Assembly (NCBI GenBank): GCA_963669155.1
Contig: OZ022591.1
Coordinates: 3,563,797-3,627,796 of the forward strand
Length of the DNA stretch: 64,000 nt
DNA from: Arbacia lixula
Taxonomy: Eukaryota > Echinodermata > Echinoidea > Arbacioida > Arbaciidae
Direction: 5' to 3'
The notes below the pieces were generated by a model, which was not told where the DNA came from, searched no databases, and was given only the letters and a program-made list of their open reading frames with translations. A program made the translations under genes and the position numbers. Shown piece after piece: positions 23,942-35,599 of the stretch. Positions within the stretch are counted from its first letter, which is position 1. Each line of letters starts with the position of its first letter.

Positions 23942-25089
23942 CAGGGATACTCTAATGGAAGGATATGAAACAACTTTGAACCCATGCTGCACGCCAGTTT
24001 CAGCTTTATTCGTCCCGTTCTGTTAATGGCATCAATACTCCCATGAGCAAAACAGGTATCAACAAACAAAAAATGAACAAGTTTTTCAAGTAAAATGTCT
24101 CCGCTGCACGCAAACGCACACAAAAACACCGTTAATAACACAGTTTGATATATCATTTTGGGAATGGTGGAATCCCACAAATGCACAAGATGTGAAGAAA
24201 TGAGATAATTTAGTAAGTAATACAAATATCTTAAATGTCCGATTTTTTATGATTCCTCATTACTTTCCGAAACAAGAACAGAGTAAAGGATCTGTTATAA
24301 TCTGCCCTAAATTCCTTATAGTTTGCAAACGCATTTTTCAAAAACAAAGCTTCTCGAGACAAATGGGCCATTAAAGGTGATATTCATAGAAAATCCAAAA
24401 ATATGAAGATATTCATCTACAGACAGCCTATAAGCCATACGATGAGCTCGTATGACATTCAAACAATATATCACTTTCCAAAAAGTGAAATTAGGGTGAA
24501 AACAATCACCGTATTCTCGAGGACAAATTTGACCTACTGTCATCCGAAACGGCCTTTAGGTCTGACGTAAGAAACGGGAGGCGTTATTGTGCATCACACA
24601 TGCCAGTCCGCAGCTTCTTTTCCGCCAGAAGCATCAGGCATTGTTAATGAAACTGTGATGGCAGTTGCTAGTGGATTAACAGGTGTGATACACAATGGTC
24701 ATTGTGAAGCATATCCCGGCTGTGACGTACACACAACGCCACTTTCCCTGAGGCGATCTCGTAGGTCAGGAAGAGAGTAAATTTAGTGAAATTTGACTTT
24801 CATTAAACACATAACTGAACACTTTTATGGCATGATAGCTGCATAAATTGCTTTAATAACTCATTCAATTATAAAATAAACTATATTTATTTGATTTTAT
24901 TTCCTATGAATATCACCTTTAAGATTTTTTTCCAAGTTGACACAGGTAAATGTCGGCCCCGCGCATGGTACATCAAAGCATTGTCATGCTTATTGAATGC
25001 TTTTGACATCCATGAGCACGCTTTAGAACACATACAGATGTTTGAAAACAAGTATGTTTGAGTTTCTTCTCCTTCCTAACACTTCCCTG
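23942..25089 (+). mobile_element. hAT-like MITE, copy 2, interrupted by a TTAA MITE
   Basis: CAGGGATAC to TTCCCTG with GTCGAAC directly repeated on both flanks. The 1148 bp length is explained by a 544 bp TTAA-flanked MITE inserted at 24375-24918. Confidence 0.75.
24375..24918 (+). mobile_element. TTAA-flanked (piggyBac-like) MITE family A, copy 1
   Basis: Perfect 15 bp terminal inverted repeats AGGTGATATTCATAG, flanked by TTAA at 24371-24374 and 24919-24922. The 544 bp body is non-autonomous. A short frame (24589-24780) is also present in copy 2, but only because the element is repeated. Confidence 0.85.
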
Positions 25090-25823
25090 GTCGAACCTTA
25101 CCGCGGTGTTGTCAGGTTGTTACCGCGACTAAACCATTTATAATACAGAGGTGGTAGAATGTTATCGCGACTTTTTTCCCCAATTAAACAGGAACTTATT
25201 ACTTTAGTTTTGGTTCACGGAGCACAGTGTTTCAGCTATTAAAAGCAGATGCAGTACATGTTTCAATATAATCAATTAAAATGAATTCACTGAATTTATG
25301 ATATACAATTTAAGAAAGGATCTTACTTACCAAGTTGGCCCCCACAATACTTATTGTGCTAAACCTACCTAATGTTAGCAAATAGAACAATAAACATAAA
25401 GTATTCAAAAGATGATGTTCTAAAAGAAAGGGTTCTTGCAAATTCAAGAGTGTCGGAAAATGTTTTGTAAGAGATACAAAAATGTTGTAAAACAAAGCAC
25501 AATTTTGAATCGAAATTTGAATACTTAAACCTTTAAAAAATATGTAACTTGAATCCGAGAGCTACTTCAAAGATGATTATTACCGGCATTTTTACGGGGG
25601 AAAAGAAATTAAAACCGTACAATGTAATGATGTTTGGAAAAAAATGATTAAATATACATCCAATACCCTTAATGGGTAATGATATACATCAACATATTGA
25701 TGAATAATACGAAATACATTAAAGATCAATTGACTGACTCTGAGTTTTTGACTCGTATTAATGAATGTGATGTATGGAATGCTGTTTAAAGATTGGGTGT
25801 GTGTGTATACGTGTGTCTGTGTA

Positions 25824-25825
<2 letters not shown>

Positions 25826-25870
<45 letters not shown>

Positions 25871-25890
25871 TTATTTATTATTATTTATTT
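25826..25890. repeat. AT microsatellite grading into TTTA repeats
   Basis: About 20 AT units then ATTTATTTATTT. Confidence 0.9.
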
Positions 25891-25910
25891 ATTTATCTAT
25901 ATATTCATGC

Positions 25911-26142
25911 GACACCTAGATAGACCCCTGTATTTTGATTGGTTGTTTGATATCGATCATTCAGTCCATTTACCATGACGCCATCAACCGTGCAATTTTG
26001 GATCCATACGAAATTATCTATTGCACGCTCGCCGAGACCACCAGTAGTCGTGTGTGTATTATGTATGCGAACCGCGGGCGCTCAGCAGCTGTACTTGTAC
26101 ATTATGCATATTGAGCTAATTTGAGGGATCTATCTAGGTGTC
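25911..26142. mobile_element. 232-bp MITE with GACACCTAGATAGA termini
   Basis: GACACCTAGATAGACCC at the left is inverted at GGATCTATCTAGGTGTC on the right. Non-coding. Confidence 0.8.
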
Positions 26143-26170
26143 ATATTATACATATAGTGCATGCTGAGGA

Positions 26171-26294
26171 GTTCAATATACCATATCATGAGTGTCCATA
26201 GATTTCAAAATTTCTCTTGTGCAGGCCGAGGTGAAATATAAACGCACAAGAGAAAGTCGAAATCTATGTATACAAATGATAGTGTATATTGAAC
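26171..26294. repeat. Hairpin repeat
   Basis: GTTCAATATACCATATCATG...TCTCTTGTGC pairs with GCACAAGAGA...AGTGTATATTGAAC around a loop of about 21 nt. Confidence 0.8.
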
Positions 26295-26345
26295 GACAAT
26301 TAGCATGTACTTCGTGTTATATATCAGATGGGAACACGAAATTAA

Positions 26346-27660
26346 ATCAAACGAGACATACTTGTGGACAAGTATAAGGTGGTCTGCATTGGCAAATTCG
26401 TGCACTGACATGGGCTGGTAAATGCACGTTCATAAAACATCGCCTTACCTATGGGGGGCACAAATCTTCGCCTTCACTTTTCACGTAATGCCCGAAGGCA
26501 GTGGCTAGAATGATTAAGAAATCGATATTCAAGCTGAAATTTCACCATGATCCCGACATCTGATTAAAAAGTGGACCAGACGATTCCGAAAGCTAGTAGA
26601 CTGAGCTACAACATACTAAAATTTCAGAGTAACAGATTCAAACATCAGCGAGATAAAGCTCCTAGTAGGTCGTCATGTCATTTCATAAATACCCCTTCCA
26701 TTGACATAACTCGTACATGCGTCCGATTATGACACTAATGCGTATAGTGAAATTTACACCATGAAGACGTCATCAAAATGACAAATAAATAAAAGTTTTC
26801 TATAGAAGAAGGTCTTAGCTACAACATAGTGAAATTTGGGAGAAAATTGACCAAGGATTACTGAGATATGCAAAAACGGGTAAAAAAGTCCATGACGTCA
26901 TAATTAAAAATTCATTTTTTCGATTTATGTGGCAATATGATGACGTCACGATGTACTTACCGGTAAAATGACACATGAAATCACATTAACATTTCATATT
27001 CTTTTCAAATATTAAAAAAAAATTGGGGGTCACCGGCCATTCTGAAGAGCTATGGCCGATTGAAGGCAGTCATGTTTTTTGCAATATTTGCACACAAAAA
27101 CGTATTGACGCACGCGCAGACTTTCAACTTTGACGTACCCGCACGACCTTGTTATTGCATGGAAATGGCTCAAAAATGCAGGGTGTGATGTTTATAGTAT
27201 CATAAACCAAAAAACAGTAAAAAAACGGAATTTTGACGTTCCGTTCGCGTTACGCACGGAAAAACGCGCGAACGCGCGCGCACGCGCGGAAATTTTTGAA
27301 ATGCTCAAAATGGCCTGAAACATATGCAAAACAATTTTGAGCTGATTTAGAGCATTTTTAAATTTTGCGCTCGTGTTATTGCACTAACGTACGCGTACGC
27401 GCGCGTTTTTATTCATTCAAATTAATTGCTCTAGTACTAATTTTATGCACGCTAAATTTCATTTCATATACATGATTAGTTCTAGAGATATATCCAATAA
27501 TAGGTTTTCATTAAATTGCTCATGCATGACGTCACGATTATGTAATGACCTTAAAATCTAGGAATTGATAGATTCACATACATGCCTATACATGATGAAA
27601 ATTTGATATAACATGGTACAGGCATTGCTGAGATATAGATGACACAAAAAAGTGGGGGGT
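26346..27660 (+). repeat. Tandem 1.3-1.6 kb repeat, unit A
   Basis: It begins ACGAGACATACTTGTGGACA and ends AAAAAAGTGGGGGGTA. The unit recurs immediately downstream. It includes a CpG-dense run of ACGCGCGAACGCGCGC type around 27255-27290 and several TGACGTCA sites. Confidence 0.8.
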
Positions 27661-27670
27661 ACTAAATAAA

Positions 27671-29295
27671 AACGAGACATACTTGTGGACAAGTATAAGG
27701 TGGTCTGCATTGGCAAATTCATGCACTGACATGGGCTAGAAAATGCACGGTGATATGGACCTTCAATCGTGACACCATCTATTCATAAGCAATCAGAGAC
27801 TCCGCTCAAGAAAGCTCAGAGCGCACCTACAATGTCTACTAACATTTCAGAGACATGCCTAAATGGTTACATGTATATTGTGCTAACATGTAATTAATAG
27901 CCACGTAAGGTAAAGGGGCGAGAGAAAACGAATGGGAAAGAAAATCTCAAAGAGAATGACAAAGTGAGGGATAGAACAGAAGAAGATGACAAAATAAACA
28001 TTGCAAAAGGAATACAAAAATTGACCCTACCCACTCCGGAAATCGAACCAGGGGCCTCGAGGTCTTCAAACGCGGCGCCTTACCCATTGAGCCACAAATC
28101 TTACCATTCACTTAACACGTAATGCCCATCAGGGGCTAGAATGATTAAAAAATTGATATTCAAGCTGAAATGTCGCTATGATCGCGACATTTGATCAAAA
28201 AAAAGATGACGTCCTCGAAAGCTAGTAGACTCAGCTACAACATACTAACATTTCAGAGTAACAGAATTGAACATGAGCGAGATACAGCTCCTAGAAGCTC
28301 GTCATGTCATTTCATAAATACCCCTTCCATTGACATAAAACATGCATACGACCGATTTTGACATGAATGACTATAATCAAATTTATACCATGTAGATGGA
28401 AGTCTATTAATGAATTAGGGCTGGTTTAACATAGCGCAATGTCTCAGCTATCACATACTGAAATTTGGAAGAAAATTGACCAAGGATTAGTGAGATACGC
28501 AAGAACGGGTAAAAAAGTTTATGACGTCATACATGAAAATTAATTTTTTCGATTCATATGGCAGTATGATGACGTCACGATGTTTTTAACGACCAAATGA
28601 TACATGAAATACCATTTACAATTCCCACTCTTTCCAAATATTAAAAAAAAAATGGGGGTCACCGGCCATTTTAAAGAGCTATGGCCGATTGAAGGTAGTC
28701 ATGTTTTTTGCAATATTTGCACACAAAAACGTATTGACGCACGCGCAGACTTTCAACTTTGACGTACCCGCACGACCTTGTTATGGCATGGAAATGGCTC
28801 AAAATTGCAGGATGTGTTGTTTGTAGTGTCAGAGACATGAAACCAGTAAAAAAAATGAATTTTGAGGCTGCGTACGCGTTACGCACGAAAAAACGCGCGA
28901 ACGCGCGCACACGCGCGGAAATTTTTGAGATGTTTGAAATGACCTAAAACATATGCAAAACAATTTTGAGTTGATTTTGAGCATTTTAAAATTTTGTGCG
29001 CGCAATTTTGCACTAACGCACGCGTACGCGCGCGTTTTTATTCACTAAAATTTATTGGCATATCATTAATTTTATGCATCAAAATTTTCATTGGCTAAAT
29101 ATGATCAGTTCTGGAGATATGAACGTTAATAGGTTTTCATTAAATTGCTCGTAGATGACGTCACGATTATGCCATGACCTTGAAAATGTTATTTTCGCAA
29201 GTTCACATGTATACCTATACATGGTAAAAATATCAATAGACATGACTCGTGCATTCTTGAGATATCCATGCCACAAAAAAGTGGGGGGCAAGGAA
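27671..29295 (+). repeat. Tandem 1.3-1.6 kb repeat, unit B
   Basis: A second copy of 26346-27660 with the same start and the same GTGGGGGGCA-type end. It carries about 300 bp extra near 27770-28090, including a tRNA-like promoter on the minus strand (about 28035-28095) of which unit A keeps only traces. This suggests a long SINE-like or composite element. Confidence 0.75.
28030..28097 (-). repeat. tRNA-like SINE head (A box and B box) in unit B
   Basis: The minus strand reads TGGCTCAATGGGTAAGGCG (A box) and about 30 bp later GGTTCGATTTCC (B box). No proper acceptor or T stem pairs, so it is a degraded tRNA-derived promoter and not a tRNA gene. Confidence 0.5.
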
Positions 29296-29312
29296 TAAAA
29301 ATAAGATAGAAG

Positions 29313-29422
29313 ATTCTGACGAAATTAGAAGGTGATCTGTCGGTGCACGACAGACCACCTAATAAAAAAGAAAATTCTAACGAAATTAAAAGGTGATCTG
29401 TCGGTGCACGACAGACCACCTA
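29313..29422. repeat. 61-bp tandem pair, each containing a 31-bp palindrome
   Basis: AGGTGATCTGTCGGTGCACG...ACCACCT occurs at 29330-29360 and 29391-29421. Each can fold as a hairpin with a GTGC centre. Confidence 0.85.
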
Positions 29423-30017
29423 AATATATCTGAACTTACCTGAAAGTTATTAGGCTAAGACCTGACGACAGAATTGGACTTGCCAAAAGTGAGTTTGCTG
29501 TGGGATGAGCAAAATTTTAGACCTATCCAACAAGGTTGCTTTGAATAGTTTACCTATGAACAAGTATTGGATATAACTTGTGTAACATAGACTCTAGTGC
29601 TTAACTTGTTAGATCGAACGTAACTACCGTTTACCGGCTAGCTAGCCAGCAGACTCGGTGCCATACATCTTTGCTTCAGCTTCCCCCTCGCCACATCTCC
29701 TGAAGTTCTAACCAACGGAGTTCAACTCCACTCCAAAACCGTGTTTCCCAAGATAATTGCCACATATTGTTGCAGCCTTTGTACTGTAGATTGTTCTCCG
29801 GTCAACGCTTGAGGTTGTAGGTTGTAGACTAAATTATTGTGGTACATAAGGCATAGAATCACACGTTCACGGGGGCCGCCATTTTTACAATGACGCGTAA
29901 TTCATACGCAGAAATTGCTGGTATAAGCACGATCGTGGCACGGATTACGCAATTGCAAAAGGAGGGCAAGTGACCAATCAGAAGCCTTCTCTCATACAAC
30001 CCATCTTATACAAAACA

Positions 30018-30184
30018 AATAATGAATGTGTTTTTCATTCGTGCAATGAACAGAATATTTCATTCAGTGAAAGATGAAATAAATCATCCATTCAACTCGG
30101 CTACGCCTTGCTGAATGGATCTTTTCATCTCTCACCTCATGAAATATTTTGCCCATTGCACTCCTAAACATTCATTAGTTGTAT
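30018..30184. repeat. Palindromic hairpin element, about 165 bp
   Basis: ACAAATAATGAATGTG...GTGCAATGAACAGAATATTT pairs with AAATATTTTGCCCATTGCAC...CATTCATTAGTTGT; inner arms GATGAAA and CCATTCA also pair. Confidence 0.75.
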
Positions 30185-30542
30185 AATATGTAATATGTAT
30201 CACATATATAACTAAGTTTGTCATTTCGATCGAGGGACATATGTTGTGAAGGGAAGATTTTCCCATTGGAGTCAACAAGATGTGCACTCATGCTTTCCTT
30301 GCAAATTAGGAGGTTATTACTTTCAGCAATGAAATTAAAACTCTAGGAGATGACATTTTTTCCATCTTTTGTAAGAAAAAAAAATTCCATTTACAGATAT
30401 GAAAAGAATGCTCTTGATAAATATCGCAATTTGATAATTTTGCAGCATCCCCTTTTAAGCTGATTAAATTTCCCTGGTGCTGACCTTGCCCTTTATCAGA
30501 TTAATTATGCTATAAATGTAGGAGGGTTATTTTGTATAGATA

Positions 30543-31383
30543 AGCTGGCCAGCAAAAGAAAGTACCCACTTCTTTCAAAGGCTGCACACAAAAATTCACC
30601 AGAAATAAACAATTTTGTACACAGGTATGGTGCAATATACATTTATAATCACATACCCAACAGGAAGTGATTATCTTTATTAAAAAGAAATAAAATGACA
30701 TGTACAGCATCTTGGCCACTGAATCAAAAGTCACAAAATGTAACAGTATGAGCCGTCCAGGTTTTACACAAAAGATGGCACATCCTGGCATCACACTGTT
30801 TCAATAGGACAATGCAAGACCCCATACAGCACGGTTCACCACCAACTTCCTTCAGGAGCAGGACATTGACGTCATCCCACGGTGTGCATGCTCTCCTGAC
30901 CTCAATCCCATTGGGCATCTGTGGGATGAACTTGGCAGACGGGTGAGATCAAGGGAACAGCCTCCTACCAATCGGCAAACATTGATCCAAGCTCTGCAGG
31001 AGGAATGGACAGAACTTCCCCAGGACTACGCCAGACAACTTGTCCAAAGCATGCGTCAGAGATGCCTGGAATGTGTCCAGGCACGAGGAGGACATACACA
31101 TTATTGAACATTGTTTGTGTCTGATTTATTTCATCCTTTGACATTGACTTTTTTGTAAAACCTGGATAGCTCATTCTGTTACATTTTGTGACTTTTGATT
31201 CAGTGACCAAGATGCTGTACATGTCATTTTATTTCTTTGTAATAAAGATAATCACTTCCTGTTGGGTATGTGATTACTAATGTATATTGCACCATACCTG
31301 TGTACCAAATTGTTTATTTCTATGAGGTGAACTTTTGTGTGCAGCCTTTGAAAGAAGTGGGTACTTTCTTTCGCTGGTCAGTT
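30543..31383 (+). mobile_element. Defective Tc1/mariner element with long terminal inverted repeats
   Basis: Left and right arms (about 30543-30770 and 31165-31383) are near-perfect inverted copies of roughly 220 bp, beginning AGCTGGCCAGCAAAAG and AACTGACCAGCGAAAG. TA dinucleotides flank both ends (30541-30542 and 31384-31385), the Tc1/mariner target duplication. Only the 3' part of the transposase lies between them. The element is an internally deleted copy in the intergenic space between genes 1 and 2. Confidence 0.85.
30784..31107 (+). pseudogene. Tc1-family transposase, C-terminal DD34E remnant
   Basis: The frame contains DNARPHTARFTTNFLQ, then SPDLNPIGHLWDELGRR and a C-terminal ARGGHTHY with stop at 31105. 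These are hallmark Tc1 motifs. The spacing from the DN aspartate to the expected third catalytic residue is 34, as in DD34E, but the glutamate of NPIEH is glycine here (GGG). A TAG stop directly precedes the DN motif. The first catalytic aspartate and the DNA-binding domain are missing, so the element cannot mobilise itself. Confidence 0.9.
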
Positions 31384-31385
31384 TA

Positions 31386-32651
31386 GGTGTATGTCACATC
31401 AAAGAGATTGGTTTAACTGTTAACCTCAATTGTTGATCGGCCCTATACTGTATATATGAATCAGTAATCAAATTTGGAGTGTTCATCTCGATCCTTTTGT
31501 AACGTATCAATGCATGGCATGTCGGCATTGTGGTAACACAATATCATTTGATTATCATACTGTGTGTACTGGACCACTACCTGACTTGGTCAGGCAAAAA
31601 ACATGGTATTATAACCATTTTTGGATGCTTAGTTAAAAAGGAGATATTACCAGTTTTAGAAGTATCTTAATACACTCTTGCTTTTAATTTACTTCAGAAA
31701 ACGTAATGGAAAAGATTTATACACGTACTGTGCTTTGATCTTATTTATGCTTTAAGTCAATACTTAATGTTGTATACATGTGTTCGTTTATATATTGTCT
31801 TTGCCGGTTAGCTGTGCATTTCTTATAGTATTTAAATATATGAATGAACAATTTGGAAAGCAAGAGATTTTTTCCGTATAGATACCGTTGTGAAATTCAA
31901 TAAAGTGAGATAACTGATACCAATTGAATATAACTCTCCACCCCAGAGAGGACGTTTTTGGCAGGGACTCGTCTCCCAGAAACTTTGAAACAAGAACATC
32001 ATAACATACCAAAAACCTTGCAAAGGCAATGACAGGTCCCGTTACGATGGCCATGGGCAGTTGAGATACTCGTTAACTCTTTGTGTTTCAGAATACTTCT
32101 TCCTCTGTGAGAAATGTGTACATTACGTGTGAAAAGAGACACACTTGACACTCAAAGATTATCTCGTTGTATGCCAGAGAAAATGGTGCTGTATGGAATT
32201 TGTGTGTACTATGTGTGAATAAATTTACATGTGGCATGCACGCATTTGTTGCATTGAAACATTCAAGACTTACCCCACACAAGGAAAATTGAATTGGAAA
32301 GTCGCCATTCCATTAGCTCACGGCTTTATAGCTGTCACGGGCACTTCAATTGGGTGGCAACTATCTTCGTTGATTACGATTGATTTGATTACTATCTCCG
32401 CTGATTAAGTGGTGCCTTCTGTCACAAAAGCGTGAAAAATAGGTGAAAGATACGAATGAATATTATTAGCATTGGCGTGATTGCCTTTTTAGCTAGAGTA
32501 GTGATTAGAATTGGTATCTCTTTGGCTGCAGTATCATGATCATGACCTGGCTTCAGTTTTCAAACTATCATCTCAAACGTAATCGTGTATCAGACCACAA
32601 GCACAGCGGAGAGCAAAAGGATTGCCTTCTGTTTCTTACAAAGAAGTCAAA
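31386..32651. other. Intergenic region upstream of the secreted glycoprotein gene
   Basis: No coding exon is recognised. The promoter and 5' UTR of the downstream gene should lie here, but no convincing TATA box or CpG cluster stands out. Confidence 0.4.
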
Positions 32652-32654
32652 ATG
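32652..32654 (+). CDS. Secreted glycoprotein exon 1 (ATG only, rest 5' UTR)
   Basis: GTCAAAATG|GTGAGC puts the start codon immediately before a consensus donor. Joining to 33462 gives MVSLRKTMVLVVMW in frame. If this exon is not used, an ATG at 33480 inside exon 2 would still give a signal peptide. The 5' boundary of the exon is not visible. Confidence 0.55.
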
Positions 32655-35554
32655 GTGAGCACATACGGATTAATAGTGTGATCTTTATCAATGTTTCCTA
32701 AGAATTTCAAACATTTGTTCATGTTAATGATTTGTTTTGGTGAAATGTAATCAAGATTAAGAGGATAAATTCGATATGCAGACCAAGCGTTTATCCGGAA
32801 TTCGGACAATTGTAATCAAACAGTTATGAATGGTTTTCTTTTTGCATGTGTGAATGTCGCAAAAAGAGGGGCCTCTTATCATATAAATGTAGTAAAACGG
32901 GACGTTGTGTTAAGGAATGGGTTTGATTTATTTGTGAATTAGCAATATTTGAACTATTCGATGGTTATGGAAATTCCAGTTTTCTGAGCGACAGCAGTGG
33001 CATGCTGGCTACCACCAATACAACCTGTTGAAGAACATGAGGAAAAAAATCATGGTAATGGTAATTTTGACCATGTAAAATAATGGCAGTAGAAGTAGCC
33101 TGTGGCATCGCAATCTAATTTTCTCATACGCCCCCCCCCCCCCCCCACCTTTAGTTAATTATTTAATGTCTATAGCTTATGTCAATGTTGTAAGCACGTG
33201 TTGATTTACGTTACACATATTTATGTTGTGTCTTTTTAAATGTATATATCTTCTTACTATTGTGATCAACGTCTAACGTCTAAGGCTAATTGCTCTTGTT
33301 CGGTGTTTTTTTGTTATATTTCTCATTAATTCGTGTTTTTGTGGTTTTTCGAAATGTTTCTTGTGGAAGTAAAATATATCTTTTCATGATGAACGGAATA
33401 AAATGAAGTAAACTGAACTGAACACACCTTGCCTTAATATTGTCTGCTGTCTCATTTGAAGGTGTCACTTAGAAAGACGATGGTGCTGGTTGTGATGTGG
33501 GCCATCTCCGCTACCAGCGTTTCAGCAGGTACAAGATCAAATGAACTTATTTCCTTTAAGAATTGAGACTTTTATTTCAAATAAAAACTGTATTCATGCT
33601 TGTTCATAGCATAAACATAACAAATAAACGTACACGTAATGGATACATAATATAATCGATTAACGAAAGGAAAAATCATCAATCTTAAATAAGTTGGACA
33701 TGTCTCGCTCCATCGAGAGATAAAATAAACTTTTCTTGATGCATTTTAAAGTTTTCTTCTAGTTCATATTGATACTTTCATTTCTTTTGAAATGACACAA
33801 AGATAAAGAGCCCTTCAAATATCATGTTGTTATATAGGCCTAGTACTAAGCATACAAAACACAAAATGAATTGAGGGAAAATTTTCACCTTGTGTGCTAA
33901 ACGTGCCAAAGACAAATTTATTTAACAATTATTTAAATTGACTTTTTAAGGTTTATTTTTCAAAATCATGTAAGAATCGACGAGTGAATAACAATTTGGA
34001 TATACCGACACTTTTCCAATACTTATGAACACCTAGTATATTATGAATAATTTTGAATGGAAAATTAACACTTGGATGAGGTTCGTTTAAACATATGCAA
34101 TCAACATGATCAACGTATACGATGTAAACATGGCTATTGTGCAACTTTTTCACAATTACCTTTCTGTGTAACTTGCAAGTCAAATTACGAATACTGTACA
34201 TGTCATCAAATCCGCATTGAAATCAGTTTGGCCTTCGGTTTGTGAGGATTGATTTGATAAAACCTTGCAATTCAACTCAATTTCTCACATACATAGTATA
34301 TCGCGACAAATTGTTGTATTCGTCTTTATTTGTCTCAAATAATTCATATACATCGAAATATACAGTACATAGAACGTAATAAACACAATAAAGATGGAAA
34401 ATCTAACATAAATAAATATATAAGTTATGTGGTAAGGTAAGTTTAGAACGCCTAGGTCCTTGGCATGGAATGTATAAAATACTAAATGCCAATGACAGGG
34501 CTCAGAAATAAGGATGTAGGTAAGATAGGAAGAAGAGGCAACAGAAGGCGGAGAAAATTACACAAGGAGGACAACACTCTTGATTTGTGATACACAAGAG
34601 ATAAATGAAAATTCACTAGTTTAAAACAGTGTACATAAATTTCCAGTAAAACTGGCGTTAAGATTTGTTTGTACATGTGTAATCGGTTTGTACGATCTTA
34701 TGAGAACTATGTAAATTTGACTACACAAATTCACCTATTAGGTGTTAAAAAGAACTTTTAAGAAATGATTAAAATCAGTTTCAACTCACATTAAGCTGAA
34801 ATTGGCATAACGTAAAAGCCAAGAGAGGTCAATTTTTTTACAGGTTTTGTGACATTTCTTCAATAACTTTTCTTGTAATAATCATTAAAGCGTTACTAAA
34901 TTAGAAAAAAAAAGGTTTCCACTAATCTATGTAAAATAATCTACTTAAAACGAATTTCACATTCACTTTATTTGCCGCAATAAAATTTCATTTTGACGAA
35001 AATTTGAAGAAAAAAACCGCACACCTCCAGTGAAATGCCACAAAAGCTGTCTCTAAACAATTTGACATCCCTTTTGACGTGTTAATATCAGCTCGATGGT
35101 AGTAGGAACTGATTTTTTATCATTTTTCAAAAGTGTCAAAAGTTAGTTTTAACCCCGAGTATTAGTAATTGATATACGCGTGTGTGCACATTGCACATTG
35201 ATTGTGTGTTAGTGTGTTTATGTGTATAACATGCACTGGATCAGGAGTCATAAACAAAAGCGTGTTGGGGTTGCATGGGGATCGGAAGATCCTCACTGAT
35301 GACGTGTGTCCTTGTTTCCACCACTCCCCGACGTTCCCCACTCCGGCCTCGCCGATACGCGGCAGTCGGGGGCCATAACATGACAGTGAATGAGACATGT
35401 TCTCACCTGTGCGGCAACCTTTCGGTGAACGGATCTCTGATTCAGCTCGTCGCCAAGACCTGGCGTGGTCTGATGTCGCCGCTCGATGGACACCAACACG
35501 TCTCCTGTCGCTTACCGGGTATGTGAACAACAACACACACATACGCACACACAT

Positions 35555-35599
<45 letters not shown>

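Larger units (their letters stand above)
22814..25831 (+). repeat. 3 kb dispersed duplication, copy 1
   Basis: The backbone aligns almost base for base with 45417-48503 in the same orientation, for example the segments starting TTTTCAGCTGAGTGGATGG at 23050 and 45675. It includes a foldback repeat, the hAT-like MITE and a family A TTAA MITE, and ends at GTGTGTCTGTGTATG before a TA tract. Confidence 0.85.

Noticed and set aside
25793..25978. Poly-Tyr/Ile frame in the AT tract, and similar frames at 1015, 12746, 50266 and 63650
   Set aside because: Direct translations of microsatellites.
27130..28947. Conserved 62-codon frames in both tandem repeat units
   Set aside because: The frames begin at TTG rather than ATG, and most differences between the two copies change the amino acid, so there is no sign of coding constraint.
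29889..29975. Short frame after GGGGGCCGCCATTTTTACAA resembling a start context
   Set aside because: Only 27 codons, no splice donor continuing the frame and no recognisable product.
35162..35596. 144-codon minus-strand frame over exon 3 of gene 2
   Set aside because: Begins in a CA/TG microsatellite and overlaps a better-supported plus-strand exon with matching splice phase.
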